The position numbers were made by a program, and so were the translations under genes. Of a stretch of DNA of 64,000 nt, positions 23,816-35,497 are shown in pieces. Positions within the stretch are counted from its first letter, which is position 1. Every line of letters starts with the position of its first letter. This DNA is from Arctopsyche grandis (taxonomy: Eukaryota > Arthropoda > Insecta > Trichoptera > Hydropsychidae), in assembly GCF_051622035.1 (NCBI RefSeq), contig NC_135365.1, forward strand, positions 28,706,001-28,770,000, in the 5' to 3' direction. The notes beneath the pieces were generated by a model, which did not search any database, was not told the origin of the DNA, and was given only the letters and a program-made list of their open reading frames with translations.

Positions 23816-24708
23816 TCTAGTTAGGCAGTTCGATCAAAAGTAAATATACTAACTAGTACTAAATAAATAACAACTCGTAAACGATCTAGTAAACGATCGA
23901 CTGTATATACTTTAGAGCTGACTCAAACCAATGGTGCGTTTCCCTTTTTATTAAAATTTTAATTCAAAAAGTGTACAGCATTACCGCATCACTAAGTTAG
24001 GCGTCTGTTTATTTTAACTGATAAATTTACACTTCAAACCAGTGCATGATTGTATAAAATGTAAAACAGGAAGAATGAGTTTGACATTTCAAATTTTTTA
24101 AGGTGGCAACATTAAGATTTTTGTTGTGCTACGGTTGTCAAGCAGGTGAGGTTGTGTCACTATTGTTGTGTCACCGTACACATATATTTATACAGTGTGT
24201 CATTTTAAGTCTTTCAGTAGTCAGTAGTCGCTCATCTTTCAGTAGTTCAGGTCAGATCGCTTCATATAAACATATAACAAAATTCCCACACCACATAACC
24301 TCACTTTCACTTTTGCCTTCATACAATATCCTATTAACGATGACCTTATAGGCTGTCGATTATAATGCATTATTCAATTTCCAATTGTAATTACTTTATT
24401 ACTCGAATTATTTATGTTCTAACGTAATTATAATAATTGAATTATTATCTTGAATAACAATGCTTTAATAAATCAAATCATAAATAAGAATAAAATTTAG
24501 AATTTACTATCTTAGAACGAGCATAATAAGTGTCGTTCTTGCTCTATTCTATTCGAGGTTCATATTGTGGCTATCAGCGATATATATCCTTATGAATAGA
24601 CTTGATAAAATATAAGCCCATTCTACAGGATGTTTTGCACATATTTTGGTACTGATTAATGATAAGTATTGTTTTTTTTTTTGTTGTTTACAGAAATAGA
24701 TAAGTGGT
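23816..24708. other. Region upstream of TMEM107
   Basis: AT-rich sequence that should contain the TMEM107 promoter and 5' UTR. The T-rich run and TTTACAG just before 24694 could be a 3' splice site for a 5' UTR intron. Confidence 0.35.
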
Positions 24709-27041
24709 ATGCAGGGGCGGCTGATTCCGGCTCGTTTTCTAACACTAATTGGACATCTGTGTATTGTGATTACGTTGCTATGGGAGAGCGAGCAGAGCAC
24801 GCGGCACTGTTTGCCAACGGAATTCCATCAGGAACATTTAAAATCATCCCAGAGGGAGTGAGTCCGATAAAACAACATTAAACTCATTCTTTACTAATTA
24901 CGCCGCTTATTACTACTGCTTTATATTGACATGACATCTGTTTAACGCGGGATATTGATTACAGGTTAGTGGGTGGTTATGGTGCTTCCATTGCCCTCAT
25001 CGGTCTTGAATTAATATTGTTTTTGAGTGGTATTACCATGTTTTCTTCGACTACCGCCCTTGTCTGTATCCTTATGCTAACTAGTTCATCAGCATTTAAG
25101 TGCATTGATGTGTTTTTATTATGTTTTGTACAAAGTTTGAACAAAAAATTCTTTGCATCCTTATTATGTATTACCTTAATCTGATCAGCAATTTATTTAC
25201 AAGTTTTAAGCTACCTTCCTTCAACCCGGATCCTCCTTTAGGCAGTTTTACATCTATTTTAGATCTAAAAAAGTGTGAATTATGCTTATATCATTAAAAG
25301 AAAAAGCAAAGACACGATCCAAGAAGAAATGAGAATATCTGGAGGAGGATCAGAGCTAAATATTAATAAAACTAGAGGAAGATAACTTTAAACTATGTAC
25401 TATATTAGTAGAAGCGGTTTGCAGACGGAGTTGAGATCTTGCAAAAATTTTAGAACCAAAGGAAGAAGATGATAAGCATCTAATATATTTCTTCTATTTA
25501 TTTTTTAATCTAATATATAATTTTGAAAGAGACTTTGTAAGGTTTAAAGTATGTAAGGTTTGGTTGGAAGAATCCGTGAAGTAATCGAAAAAATCTAATT
25601 TTCTATGACGACGATATCGATTCCGTTTCCAGATTACTTTTTCAGTTCCGGTTCTGGATTCTTTTATCGTTTCCGGATCCGGATGCCTTTTTCAATTCTG
25701 GATCTGGATGCCTTTTTCAATTCCAGATCACAATTAATGTTTCAATTCCGAATCCCGATTACTATTTCAGTTCCGGTTCCGGATTCTTTAATCGTTTCTG
25801 GATCCGGATGCCTTTTTCAATTCTGGATCTGGATACCTTTTTCAATTCCGAATTCGGATGCCTTTTTCAATTCCAGATCACAATTAATGTTTCAATTCCG
25901 AATCCCAATCACTGTTTCAATTCTGGATCCGGATTTTTTTTTTCATTTACGGATCCGTATGCCTTTTTCAGTTCTGGTTCCGGATTATTTTTTCATTTCT
26001 GGACCTCAATTCCTTTTTCATTTCCGGATACCGATTACTGTTTTAGTTCCGAACCCGAATTCCTTTAACAGTTCCAGATCTGGATTCCTATTTCAGTTCC
26101 GGATCGGGATTCCTGTTTCAGTTCCGGAATAAAAAACAAATTAATATTTACTATTAAATTAGCAACGTTTAAGTGGTTTTAATTAAAAATACCGTTCGAA
26201 GCCGGCTAATAAATTTGAAATTCAAATAATGGCAGCACATTATGACAGGTGGCCAATTTGCTAGGAACTATTTCAACAATGAAATCAGACAAATTGGCAA
26301 ACTTTGATTGGAAACGATCGATCTGGAGTCACATATCCAAGCCTAGGCCAGCAGCTCCGGGCAGGGATTGAACTCGTGATCCCTCCCAGTTATTGGAATT
26401 ATATGATAATCACTAAACTATCTACATTGATTGATTCTTAAATCTTGTCAGTATCTTTTTTTGATCAAAAGCTAAACTTTCACATAAGATTCAGATGCGG
26501 TTGAATGCTTGAAGTAACAAGAAAGTATCAAAACTGGAATATGTTGTTCAGAAGAAAGTGCTCTAATGATACCCAAGAGAATATAATAAAGCAAGACATT
26601 CTTCTGGGCTATCTAAACTATTCTGCCAACCTAACACAATTATAATTTGACTAAATTCTCTTGGGTATCACTTCTTCCGTAGTAGTAAGGATAAGGTTCA
26701 CTATATTGTTTTTATCTGACCTGGTATATTTGCATGTAACCTTGCTGGCTTTGCGTTCCGTGCTTCAAAACATGTCATATATATGTATATTACAGAAGAA
26801 CATTTATATCATCTTACATAGATAACCTTGCTTGTCCATGAATGCTACATATACTAATTAACATTATCCTTAACCTCGTAATTCAGCTACTGGATGCCAC
26901 GGATCGGCCGCTATAGTCTTAGCTTATTTCATATTGGAGTCGTGGCAGTGCGGATGGTTTTGGTTCATTTTTGTGTCTTGTTCTATTTTTCCGTTTCTAG
27001 TCGATGTTTTGACCGCCATATCTGTGTACGTACGGCAATAA
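24709..27041 (+). CDS. TMEM107: TMEM107, ciliary transition-zone membrane protein
   Basis: Small four-pass membrane protein; in animals it works with MKS-complex proteins at the ciliary transition zone, gating ciliary membrane content. Three coding exons: 24709-24857, 24965-25065, 26887-27041, total 405 nt, giving 134 aa (human about 140). It starts MQGRLIPARFLTLIGHL, aligning with the human PSRFLTLLAHL start. Conserved pieces follow: WESEQSTRHCLP before the luminal loop, LELILFLSGITMFSSTTAL, TGCHGSAAIVLAYFILESW, and a final hydrophobic helix ending SVYVRQ. Phases agree at both junctions. An overlapping frame at 24694-24881 is longer but does not join the next exon. A candidate poly(A) signal AATAAA (27040-27045) overlaps the stop codon. 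Intron 2 carries a Helitron and a SINE fragment. Confidence 0.9.
25509..26209 (+). mobile_element. Helitron, family 3, with expanded minisatellite
   Basis: 701 bp: begins TCTAATATATAATTTTG after A and ends GAAGCCGGCTAA followed by T, the Helitron TC...CTRR/A-T signature. The interior is dominated by the minisatellite at 25610-26130. A shorter relative is at 53915-54132. It lies in TMEM107 intron 2. Confidence 0.7.
25610..26130 (+). repeat. ~24-bp minisatellite (TTCCGGATCCGGAT-type)
   Basis: About 20 diverged tandem units mixing TTTTTCAATTCC with GGATCCGGAT or GGATCTGGAT. The resulting 175-codon open frame (25605-26132) is a by-product of a repeat length divisible by three; its Phe/Ser/Ile/Pro repeats are not a recognised protein. 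Confidence 0.85.
26236..26425 (-). mobile_element. tRNA-derived SINE, copy 3 (fragment)
   Basis: Minus-strand core of the SINE family (GGAAACGATCGATCTGGAG, then GGCCAGCAG and a degraded B-box complement). In TMEM107 intron 2, directly right of the Helitron. Confidence 0.6.
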
Positions 27042-27249
27042 TAAAATAACGATTTTCATTGTTTAAGTGTTTTATTTCTTCTTACACTCCATTTCAGTCA
27101 TTGAACCGTTCAATCAAAGCAGTCGTGCGATGCTATCAGATCAATTTAAGTGCAATATTGGGTTGTTCAGAGTTAAAGTGCTTGGAAATTCAAGTTGGGA
27201 TTCATCAAGATGGGTTTTTTTGGATTAAAATTAGTGCTCGGCTTTGATT

Positions 27250-28546
27250 AGTCTTTTTTGAAGCGATTTGATTATGTAACAGTTTTGTAATGTTTGCTAT
27301 CTTAATCATTCAATCGCTTTTGATTTTGGATAGCTGTAATATTTCCGATAAGCTTATCTATTATACATATATTCAGGGTTGTTTAAATATTATATTTTTT
27401 TTCCTAGAGGTTGAAATGTGTGTTACAATTGAAGCGTATCTTCCAGTTGTAATATATTTGACTAGTTGGAGTATATTCCGTATAATCTGGTAGCAACTAC
27501 CGTTATAGTTGGAGTGTATTTTCAGTTGTAATATATTTTGACTAGTTGGAATATTTTATTTTATTTTAATCTTTAATTTATACCAGGAAGATCTAACAGG
27601 TAGCCCCAATGCGCCTTCCTTGCCATAAATATTGCAAATTTGATACAAATATTATTAGTATTATACAAAGTATACACAATTAATATTCACAGTGACATCT
27701 ATGGTCAAATTTGTAAATTTGCAGCATTTTATACAATTCGAGATTGCTAAAAACTCGAGATTTTGCGAGAAAATGGGTATGGTTGTCAATTCGTTGGAAC
27801 CGTTTCAATGAAAATCAGATAAATTGACAAACTCTGATAGGAAACGATCGACCTGGAGTCACAAATCCAAGGTTTGGCCAGCAGAATTTGAACCAGTGGG
27901 ATTTGAACCCGTGACCACTCTGTTATAAACTAACGTTATAAACTAACCACTAGTCTATTCTGCTATTTATACCCACGAAAGTCGATTCATATGGCGAATT
28001 ACATTCCAACTGGTCAAAATATATTTTAACTGAAAATACAAATCAACTCTAAGTTAAGATGGAGAGTTTAGGTATACGATATTCATTACTATCATTCATA
28101 ATACCTAGCAAATATTAACGCATTAAACATTAAAACTGTCAAAACTCAAGTATTAAATTACAACTGGCGCACATTGTTGAAAGTATATTTGCATTTGTAG
28201 TGCTATAATTTACTAGTTGAATTTTATTCGAATATGAATGATCTAACACACAAGTTGGAATCTATGACAACTGAAAATACACTTCGACTGTAACTTATAC
28301 ATTGTTGTACAAAAAAATTTGTCCATTTAAAATAATGCATGTAACGACTGCTGTGAATGATTTTTTTAGTACAAAAATAGCTGTAATTAATTTTTAACCA
28401 GTTTGTTTACTAGCCCTGTTTATAGCATGTTGATTTTTTATTGCCTCATTTTTTCCAACACTTGCTAACACGTTTTGAAAGGCATTACATATTCAATGAA
28501 AAAATATATATACGGCGTGAAAATTATATCATCTTAATGATTCAAA
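27250..28546. repeat. Repeated TTGTAATATATTT/ACTAGTTGGA motif block
   Basis: Between TMEM107 and the transporter, the motif CAGTTGTAATATATTTTGAC with ACTAGTTGGA recurs near 27435, 27515 and, inverted, near 27990-28040. It may be an old foldback element split by the SINE at 27566-27965. The last 250 bp should hold the SLC2A promoter. Confidence 0.4.
27566..27965 (-). mobile_element. tRNA-derived SINE, copy 4
   Basis: Minus-strand copy running from TATACCAGGAAG through CCCCAATGCGCCTTCC and ACGATCGACCTGGAGTC to a degraded tRNA-like head near 27965. Confidence 0.75.
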
Positions 28547-31500
28547 ATGACCGTCGACGGTGACAACGTGGACTTAAACGAAGAAGTAAGATCTATATTC
28601 GGTTCGATCGTACAGTTATTGCAACTGCTGCTATTAATTTGAAACAATACGTCATTTGACCGTCAACGGTCACGTATATTAAGCATCTTCAAATTATATT
28701 TGGGCCGTTTGTTTTCGACAGTGTTTTGTATGCATGCTAGCAAACATATGCTTACGTACAAATACTCATACAGACGTCTCAAATAAGTAGATGTACTTGT
28801 CGGCTTCGTTCGAGTCATTATGTCGATTTTGTTTACCGATTGAGTTGCTTCGCCGTCGAGTTGTGTGAATATGGTAAATTTTGTATTACACTGTTTGTTG
28901 TGTGTTTCTGCTTCTACTATAGTGTGTGCTTTGTATAATATTGTAAATATTTTGATTTGCAACTCATATTATACTTGAAAAATGAAATAAAATGAGCTAC
29001 ATTGTATTTTTTATTATTGATTATTTCATTTTAATGTACTGGAACATGTGATTAAGTACACACTGTAGAAGAAATTATTGTTGATCTTACAAAATGGCCG
29101 TCTGAAAAAATAAATTATGTGTTAACAAAGGCAATGCGAAACCAATTTAGATATATATCTTAAACTACTTCAAAGTAGTAAGTTTTTTGTTGCCAAAATT
29201 GTGCTTGAAATTAATTATGCGCCTAATTTGAAATTTGAGGTTAAGTTATATTAATTTTGAGGTTAAGTGTAGCTGTTGATCATGATTCAATTGAAAATAA
29301 TATTTTAAATAGTCAAATTGTTCAAAACATTGATTTTAAGTTAGTTAAATATATTTAATAACATAACTACATATAGATTTAGCCTTTTTTTCAAGTCCCA
29401 ACGTTTTGCAGTTAAATTTTTTAAAAAGAAATGTACATTTTATCATACCAAAAGCGTTCCCTTAACCTTTTTGTGTACTAATTGTACATATTGTTCAATA
29501 GAGCAACCTAGAAAGAAGAGAAGACAAAGACAAAAGTGCTTCAACGGGATGGACGGGAATATTGATACTTGCTGGAGTGGCTACGACGTTCGGAGCCTCT
29601 CTACCAGTCGGATACAACATTGGCGTTGTAAATACACCAGCTGAGGTAACATGTGTACACTAGTTATTGGCCAATTTAAAGTTTTAACATTTAAAGACTT
29701 GTGTGCCTACAATGGTACATACGCTCAATACTAATCCATAGCATTAACTTTAAAATTCTACAAAACAGGCTTATTACTGTGTCTTTTCTTTGTATAGAAT
29801 CACATTGCTAGCTTTAATAATGGCGTTTCTTTTTTTGTTTTTTAGATAATTAAGCAATTTTGTAACGAGAGCTTCCATAGCCGATATGATGTTACGCTGA
29901 CAGAATCGTCTCTTAGTATTTTATGGTCTTCCATTGTGTCTATATTTATTATTGGCGGCGTCACCGGTTCATGTCTCGGTGCTTTAGTAGCTGATAACTT
30001 TGGACGGTATTGAATTTACAAACTTATGCAGTGACCATAGATATAGAATAACCTAGATAAGCCATTACGTACACTTTTGGTCGGAGATGTTGTCGCCACC
30101 AACTGAGAGGTGCGGGGGATTTAACTAGCGGCGAAGTAGTGAAAAAAAGGTCGACGCAGCGATCAGCAACCAGTTTATGTACATATGTACGTTTTATTTT
30201 ATTAATAACTTTATTTTATTGGACACTGCGCGTGACAGTAAACCAAACTAATAAAGCCATATTAAGAAAAAAATATTTAGCTATACACACTATATTAAAC
30301 TACAAATGTATGTTACTATAATAAAACCATCATTAACTATTACAATATTTAAACATTAGTAACTTCCACAAGGATCAATTTTAAATCTGACACTTTAATA
30401 TTTAGTTCATTGTTTGTAGTTTTAAACTCAATGTCGATTTCTGAATTTCCTTCAGTGCCAACAAGATCGACCGCTGTTCAATCACTGCATACAACACTAC
30501 ATACATCGCGCCGATATTTCATTATATGTTAAAATACTACTATAATTGAAGACATTATATATTAATTTTTACTTTTGATATGTGATGCCATCCGCCTTTT
30601 TATGTTTTCTTGAGTAATTGTAACACAATTTCACTGAATACGTTGGCATTTTCGAAAAACGTCAATCGACCTTCCGACTTAGAAGCTAACTAGCTACTGA
30701 GAGAGAGTTTGCATGCACCAACAGGGTGATCGGCTTAGAGCGTCAGGGCGTATCTATGTATTCTATATTTATGGCAGTGACGTAAAATATCAATGTGACT
30801 GATATATACTTTTCGATTGCAGAAAAGGAGGTATTATCTTAACGAACGGTGTTGCTTTATTGGCATCCGTTTTCTTCATAAGCAGTTTTCCGTCGAACTC
30901 CGTAGAAATGTTGCTCATTGGGCGTTTACTTGTGGGCTTGTCTGGAGGTATTCACTATACTTCCAATTTGGCGTAGCGATCCAATTCGTAGATGTGTGCT
31001 AATTTTTAAAATTTCAGGTTTGGCGACAAGTATAATTCCAATGTATCTTATCGAATTGGCTCCTATAAAAGTGAGAGGGTCAATGGGCGTACTATGTCCC
31101 CTTGGTGTAACTTTCGGAGTACTCGTAGGACAGATTATGAGTTTGAACATGATTTTAGGTATAGAAGTTTGTTATATATGTTTGATTTCAATGTACAGTG
31201 CATTCACACGAAGCATAATGATGTTGGCTACTATAGTGGATCTGTATATGGAGTTGTTAGTATAGAAAATATGTGTTAAATTGGACTCAAGCCAGTCACT
31301 CGACGTTTGATGTATACGGCAGGAAAGGTGTGTTGACCGTATCCCGGCCTATTGAAACACGGTTGTGTTTTGTAGAGGATCTTTATTTATGTTTAGTTTA
31401 TACACGAGATTATTTTGTAGAGTGTACTCGAGGAGAAGGAAGTAGTTGCTCTGCTTCTCGTGGAGTGGTTGGATGAACTGCTTGTCGAGTCCACTGTGCG

Positions 31501-34500
31501 GGTTTATATATGGTAGTCGGGTGGTAGCCGTGTGCAAATTTTATTTATACCAGGAAGGCTTGACAAGAAGACCCCAATGCACCTTCCTAGACAATGAATT
31601 ACAAACAATGCAGCATTTTTATTACACAAATCACTGTATTTCTAGAAGCCGAAGAACACAAAATTAACATTTAATTAATCCATTGAGACATCTATAGGGC
31701 GGGTGATAGGTTTCGACCGATTCCCGGCCTATTGAAACACTGTTTGTGTTTGTAAGAGTTTATTTATGTTCAGTTGTTACAATGGTAATTGTATGTACGA
31801 AGAAGTTGAGCTTCGGAGAAGTGAGCTGGGTGAACTCCAGAGGTTCCACTCTGGCGTCTAGAGCTGCTGCGTCGGTTTATATACATTGTGGCGTGAAGCG
31901 TCCCGTGTGCAGATGTCTTTGTCTTCAGGTCAAGTGTCGTAGTTGCATGATGACATCACTGCTGGATTTCGTTCGTTTTACGATCAAGCGATGGAATAGT
32001 CAAAGGGGACGTTGCCCTCGAGTAGCGAGGTTGATTCCAGGGGTGATTAGTTCTGGGTCATTGATTTGATTCGGAATAGCACAAGTTGTGCTATATTCCT
32101 ACACATCTATGGATTTTAGATTTGTACATAATTTTTACATTAAATACAGAAGATTTTTGACAGCAGGTAAGACGATTTTTTTTTGCCCATTTTGAGGAAC
32201 CGTTTCAACAATGATCAGATAAAATTGGCAAACTATGATAAGAAACGATCGACTTGGAGTTACAAATATTCAAGTCTAACCAGCAGTATAGCGGGATCGA
32301 ACCCAATAATCACTTGGTGCTAAACATACACGCTACCACTGAGCCATACTGCTGGCTATGTCCTTGCCTAGAGGTCGCGTGGTGCAGCTGCACTTAGGGG
32401 TCGTGTGCAAAGAATGTCGTCCTACAGACATATTAGTACGTCGTGGATCAGCTACTGGTTTGAGTCCAATTTAACATATATTTTAGATATGAACTGTCAC
32501 TTTGCAGATTTAATATGAAAAAAATACAATATGAAGTGTAATGTCACTCTATTATTAACTTCTAGATTGAAATGTACATACATATGATACGCCATTTTCA
32601 TTACACATTTTTACCTTAATCAATTTTGCATCTAAAATGGAAGATGTCCTTTTATTGTGAATGCACTGTGCGGTTTAATAAATGCTGTTTATAAAAGCTC
32701 TGATTGTCAGTGCCAGATATAGCAATGGTTTTATATAATTTTATAATACAATGTCGCCATTATGAATAACATAACCTAAAAGATATTTGCGTACACTTTT
32801 TTCTGGCCCTAAACAAATTCCGGATTTATATACACTTCGACATGCAAAGCTGACGATGGTGAAAAGATACGAAGTCACTCGAGCGTATTTTTTTCACATT
32901 GAAAATGTATGAATACACCATTTTAGATATTATAAATTAGCCTAACCTTCATGCATTTTGGCAATAATTACTGCACGTAAAAGCGCATTTATGATAAATT
33001 GTATGTATATTATTATTTGGTTTTCAGGTAAGCCTGGTGAATGGCATTATCTCTTGGCACTGTATGGTATTTTAATCATCCTCTTCACACCGTTCATCGT
33101 CTTGCTACCCGAGAGTCCAAAATATTTATTAGCCGTCAAGAAAGATTATGATGCAGCTATAAAATGTAAATAATACTTAATATTTCTTTTCTTTTGGATT
33201 TAATTTGTCACTACTAATGTAATATCATATTATATTTTTAGCGTTATGTCGAACACGTCAAAAACCCGCTTATGAAATATCGTCCGACATATCGGACCTG
33301 CGAGGAGAAGTTGGAGAGAATAACAGTGATGATAAGTGGGGCTTGCTTCAAGTCGTCCGGTCTGCTGAGTTACGTCTGGCTTTGCTACTCGTATGCCTGA
33401 TGCAAGCCGGACAGCAAACTTCTGGAATCAATGCAGTATGTGGTTTACATTTAGATCCATAACCTATAATAATATATATAAAAAACGGACGCGATATATG
33501 TGGGTTTTTTATGTATGTGGCGGACGCGTGGACAAGTATGGAGATTTCAAAAAAACAAATTTTATTATTATATATAATATAATAAATATATATAAGTGAC
33601 GTTAAAACCGATGGTGTATCATATGATAATCGATGGTGTATCATATGAACAGCCAATCAGCGTGGAGTGGACTAAAATCTTTGACCAATTAGAGCAATGA
33701 CGATATATTCTGACCAATGGGTGCATTTTAAGCATCCTCTATTGTTATATATACATGCACACATAAATTAAATCCTATACGTTGTGCATAGGGATGTGGC
33801 CTGACGACCGATTGTGTCGAGGAGACGTCTGACATTTATTTTATTAATTACACACCAGGAAAGCATTACAGGCAACCCCAATGCGCCTTCCTGGCCAATT
33901 ACAAATATTGCAGCATTTTTTATTCATTATATAAGTCACTGAAAAACTCGCAAATCAATGAGACATCTATCAAATTGTACACAAACTTATTTATTGCACA
34001 TTAAATCAATCACAAATTACAGGTGACATATTGTATATAGGAAGGATTTTAGCCAATTTTAACCGGGAACAGTTTCAACAATGAAACCAGTGAAAATTGG
34101 CAAACTCTGATAGGAAACGATCAACCCGGAGTCACAAATCCAGGTCTGACCAACAGCATACTCTGAAAAATTAATTTTCACTCGAGGCCCGGCCCTGGGA
34201 TCGAACCTGGCACCTCACGACGCTAAGCAGAAGCTTAACGACCGAGCTATGCTGCTGGCTAATGCTCCTGATATTGAGCACGGAGCAACGGGTGACGTCA
34301 GCGTCAGATGCGCCTAAGCATGTACACACATACAGCCATCCACGAAAACACACACACATTCATTCATCATTTCGAACTGGTGAACGGGTTGGATCAGCGA
34401 ACGTGTAATGCGCGCACTCAACTTTTTACTATTAATACGTGCGCGCGCATATAAATTATCTTACATTATATTTATATTTAGTATGTAACATATAACTTTA

Positions 34501-35497
34501 TTTTAATTCGTGTATCAATTCCTGTCCGAACCCACCCGTTGAAATCAACGGGCACAAATTTAAAACCAGAGGTTGTCATTAATGAATTGTGTAAACATTT
34601 CAGGTATTTTACTACTCCAATTCGATATTCATCAAAGCGAACCTTAGCGAGTCGGCGGCTGAGTTGGCCACCATCGGAGCTGGAGTTGTAAACTGTGTAA
34701 TGGCAATATTAGCAATACCTCTGATGGCCCGCTGCGGCCGTCGTCCTCTCGCCATCGTCTCCACAGCCTCGGCCACCGTCTGCCTCGTATGCTTGTGCAT
34801 CACAATCAGGCTCATCGTAAGTGAAGAAAATACTCGAGCTTCACATTTCAAGGTCGGGCTAATAATATAAACTGGTTCCAATTTGCAGGATTCCGTGACT
34901 TGGATGCCCAAGTTATGCATAGCGGCCGTGTTGCTATACGTTCTGTTTTATGGATTGGGACTCGGACCGATACCGTACTTCATTGCATCGGGTATTTGCT
35001 CAAGATATATTTAGTGTTTGTTGATGTGGTTTTATTTTTGATTGATTGGTTTTTTTTTGTTTGTTTTAGAACTTTTTGAAGTGGGGCCAAGACCGGCCGC
35101 CATGGCTCTTGGTTCACTTTGCAACTGGGCTGGAAACTTCTTAGTCGGTATGACCTTTCCGTTGCTGCAATCTTCGATAGGTCCGTACTCTTTCCTGTTA
35201 TTCGCCACGTCGACTGGTTGCCTGTGCCTTTTCATTAAGTCAGTATTGTTTTTTTTTAGTATTTAAATACAATTTCAAGTCGGGATTCTCGACAGGAAGG
35301 AGACTGGCTAGCCGTTGGTCGCCATTAGGGGTGTGGCCAGTCTCCTTCCTGTCGAGAATCCCGCCTTTTTCCCAAATTTTGATGTATTATTAACTGTGTG
35401 AAATGTTTTTAGATTCTTTTTGCCGGAAACGAAAGGAAAATCGCCGGTTGAAGTTGCTCTACAGTTCCGAGGAGGATTCCGCGTAGCAAGAGCTTAA
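28547..35497 (+). CDS. SLC2A/GLUT-type facilitative sugar transporter
   Basis: Twelve-helix major facilitator moving hexoses across the plasma membrane. Exons: 28547-28585, 29502-29645, 29846-30006, 30823-30947, 31018-31158, 33028-33165, 33242-33435, 34604-34816, 34889-34991, 35070-35238, 35413-35497; total 1512 nt, 503 aa. Family motifs in order: GYNIGVVNTP in helix 1, DNFGRKGG in loop 2-3, GRLLVGLSGG, LIELAPIKVRGSMG, PESPKYLL (about 231), GQQTSGINAVFYYSN (about 306; GLUT1 has GQQLSGINAVFYYST), GRRPL in loop 8-9, LGPIPYFIASELFEVGPRP, and the PETKG sorting/closing motif (about 480). The QQTSGINA version with Thr in the QLS position leaves hexose preference open. It resembles class I GLUTs (GLUT1/3) more than trehalose transporters. 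The N-terminal exon is only 13 codons. Introns 3, 5 and 7 carry transposons; intron 10 carries a perfect hairpin. Confidence 0.93.
30029..30778. mobile_element. Inverted-repeat-bounded element in transporter intron 3
   Basis: The left edge CAGTGACCATAGATATAGAA and right edge TTCTATATTTATGGCAGTG are imperfect inverted repeats about 750 bp apart. The CAG/CTG-like ends suggest hAT, but no 8-bp duplication is evident. No coding sequence recognised. Confidence 0.4.
31322..31535 (-). mobile_element. LTR fragment related to family D
   Basis: Shares CCCGGCCTATTGAAACAC with solo LTR D (31693-32103) and has a TTTATATATGG box, but the termini are not preserved. Fossil fragment. Confidence 0.5.
31541..32362 (-). 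mobile_element. tRNA-derived SINE, copy 5, split by a solo LTR
   Basis: Minus-strand SINE closest to the copy at 61045-61446 (shared AGACCCCAATGCRCCTTCC, AGGAACCGTTTCAACAATGA and GAGCCATACTGCTGGCTA). Solo LTR D copy 1 (31693-32103) sits in the middle; the uninterrupted paralogue near 61184 provides the empty site. Confidence 0.78.
31693..32103 (-). mobile_element. Solo LTR, family D, copy 1
   Basis: 411 bp, TATAGGGCGGGTG to ATATTCCTACA in plus orientation, with 4-bp duplication CATC (31689-31692, 32104-32107). Inserted into a SINE. The TG...TATA terminal pattern on the minus strand is shared with LTR family B. Confidence 0.85.
33462..34556 (+). mobile_element. Helitron, family 2, in transporter intron 7
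   Basis: Begins near 33462 (ATATAAAAAACGGACGCG) and ends after the hairpin CCGTTGAAATCAACGG with GGGCACAA; the terminal CTAG is lost. A paralogue of the outer Helitron in HIRA intron 10. Split by a SINE (33835-34262). Confidence 0.65.
33835..34262 (-). mobile_element. tRNA-derived SINE, copy 6
   Basis: Well-preserved minus-strand copy: ACACCAGGAAAGCATTACAG at left, and the box A/B complement near 34197-34255 (GGGATCGAACCTGGC; CTTAACGACCGAGC). Inserted in a Helitron. Confidence 0.82.
35281..35363. repeat. Perfect 28-bp inverted repeat in transporter intron 10
   Basis: Arms 35281-35308 and 35336-35363 are exact reverse complements (first bases CGGGATTCTCGACAGGAAGG) around a 27-bp GC-rich loop (35309-35335). 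It occupies about half of a 174-bp intron. No target duplication is evident. It could be a tiny foldback element or a structured RNA; I cannot tell which. Confidence 0.9.

Larger units (their letters stand above)
31196..32668. mobile_element. hAT-like foldback MITE in transporter intron 5 (outer element)
   Basis: Ends CAGTGCATTCACA and TGTGAATGCACTG are perfect inverted repeats, and a second inner pair (GTTAAATTGGACTCAAGCCA near 31276; inverse near 32455) indicates an originally palindromic short element. Its interior is now filled by an LTR fragment, a SINE and a solo LTR. No clear target duplication. Confidence 0.55.

Noticed and set aside
24694-24881. Open frame of about 60 codons ending FKIIPEGVSPIKQH
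   Set aside because: It overlaps TMEM107 exon 1 in the wrong frame and its phase does not fit the next exon.
25605-26132. 175-codon Phe/Ser/Pro-repeat open frame
   Set aside because: Product of a minisatellite with unit length near a multiple of three; no start context and no family.
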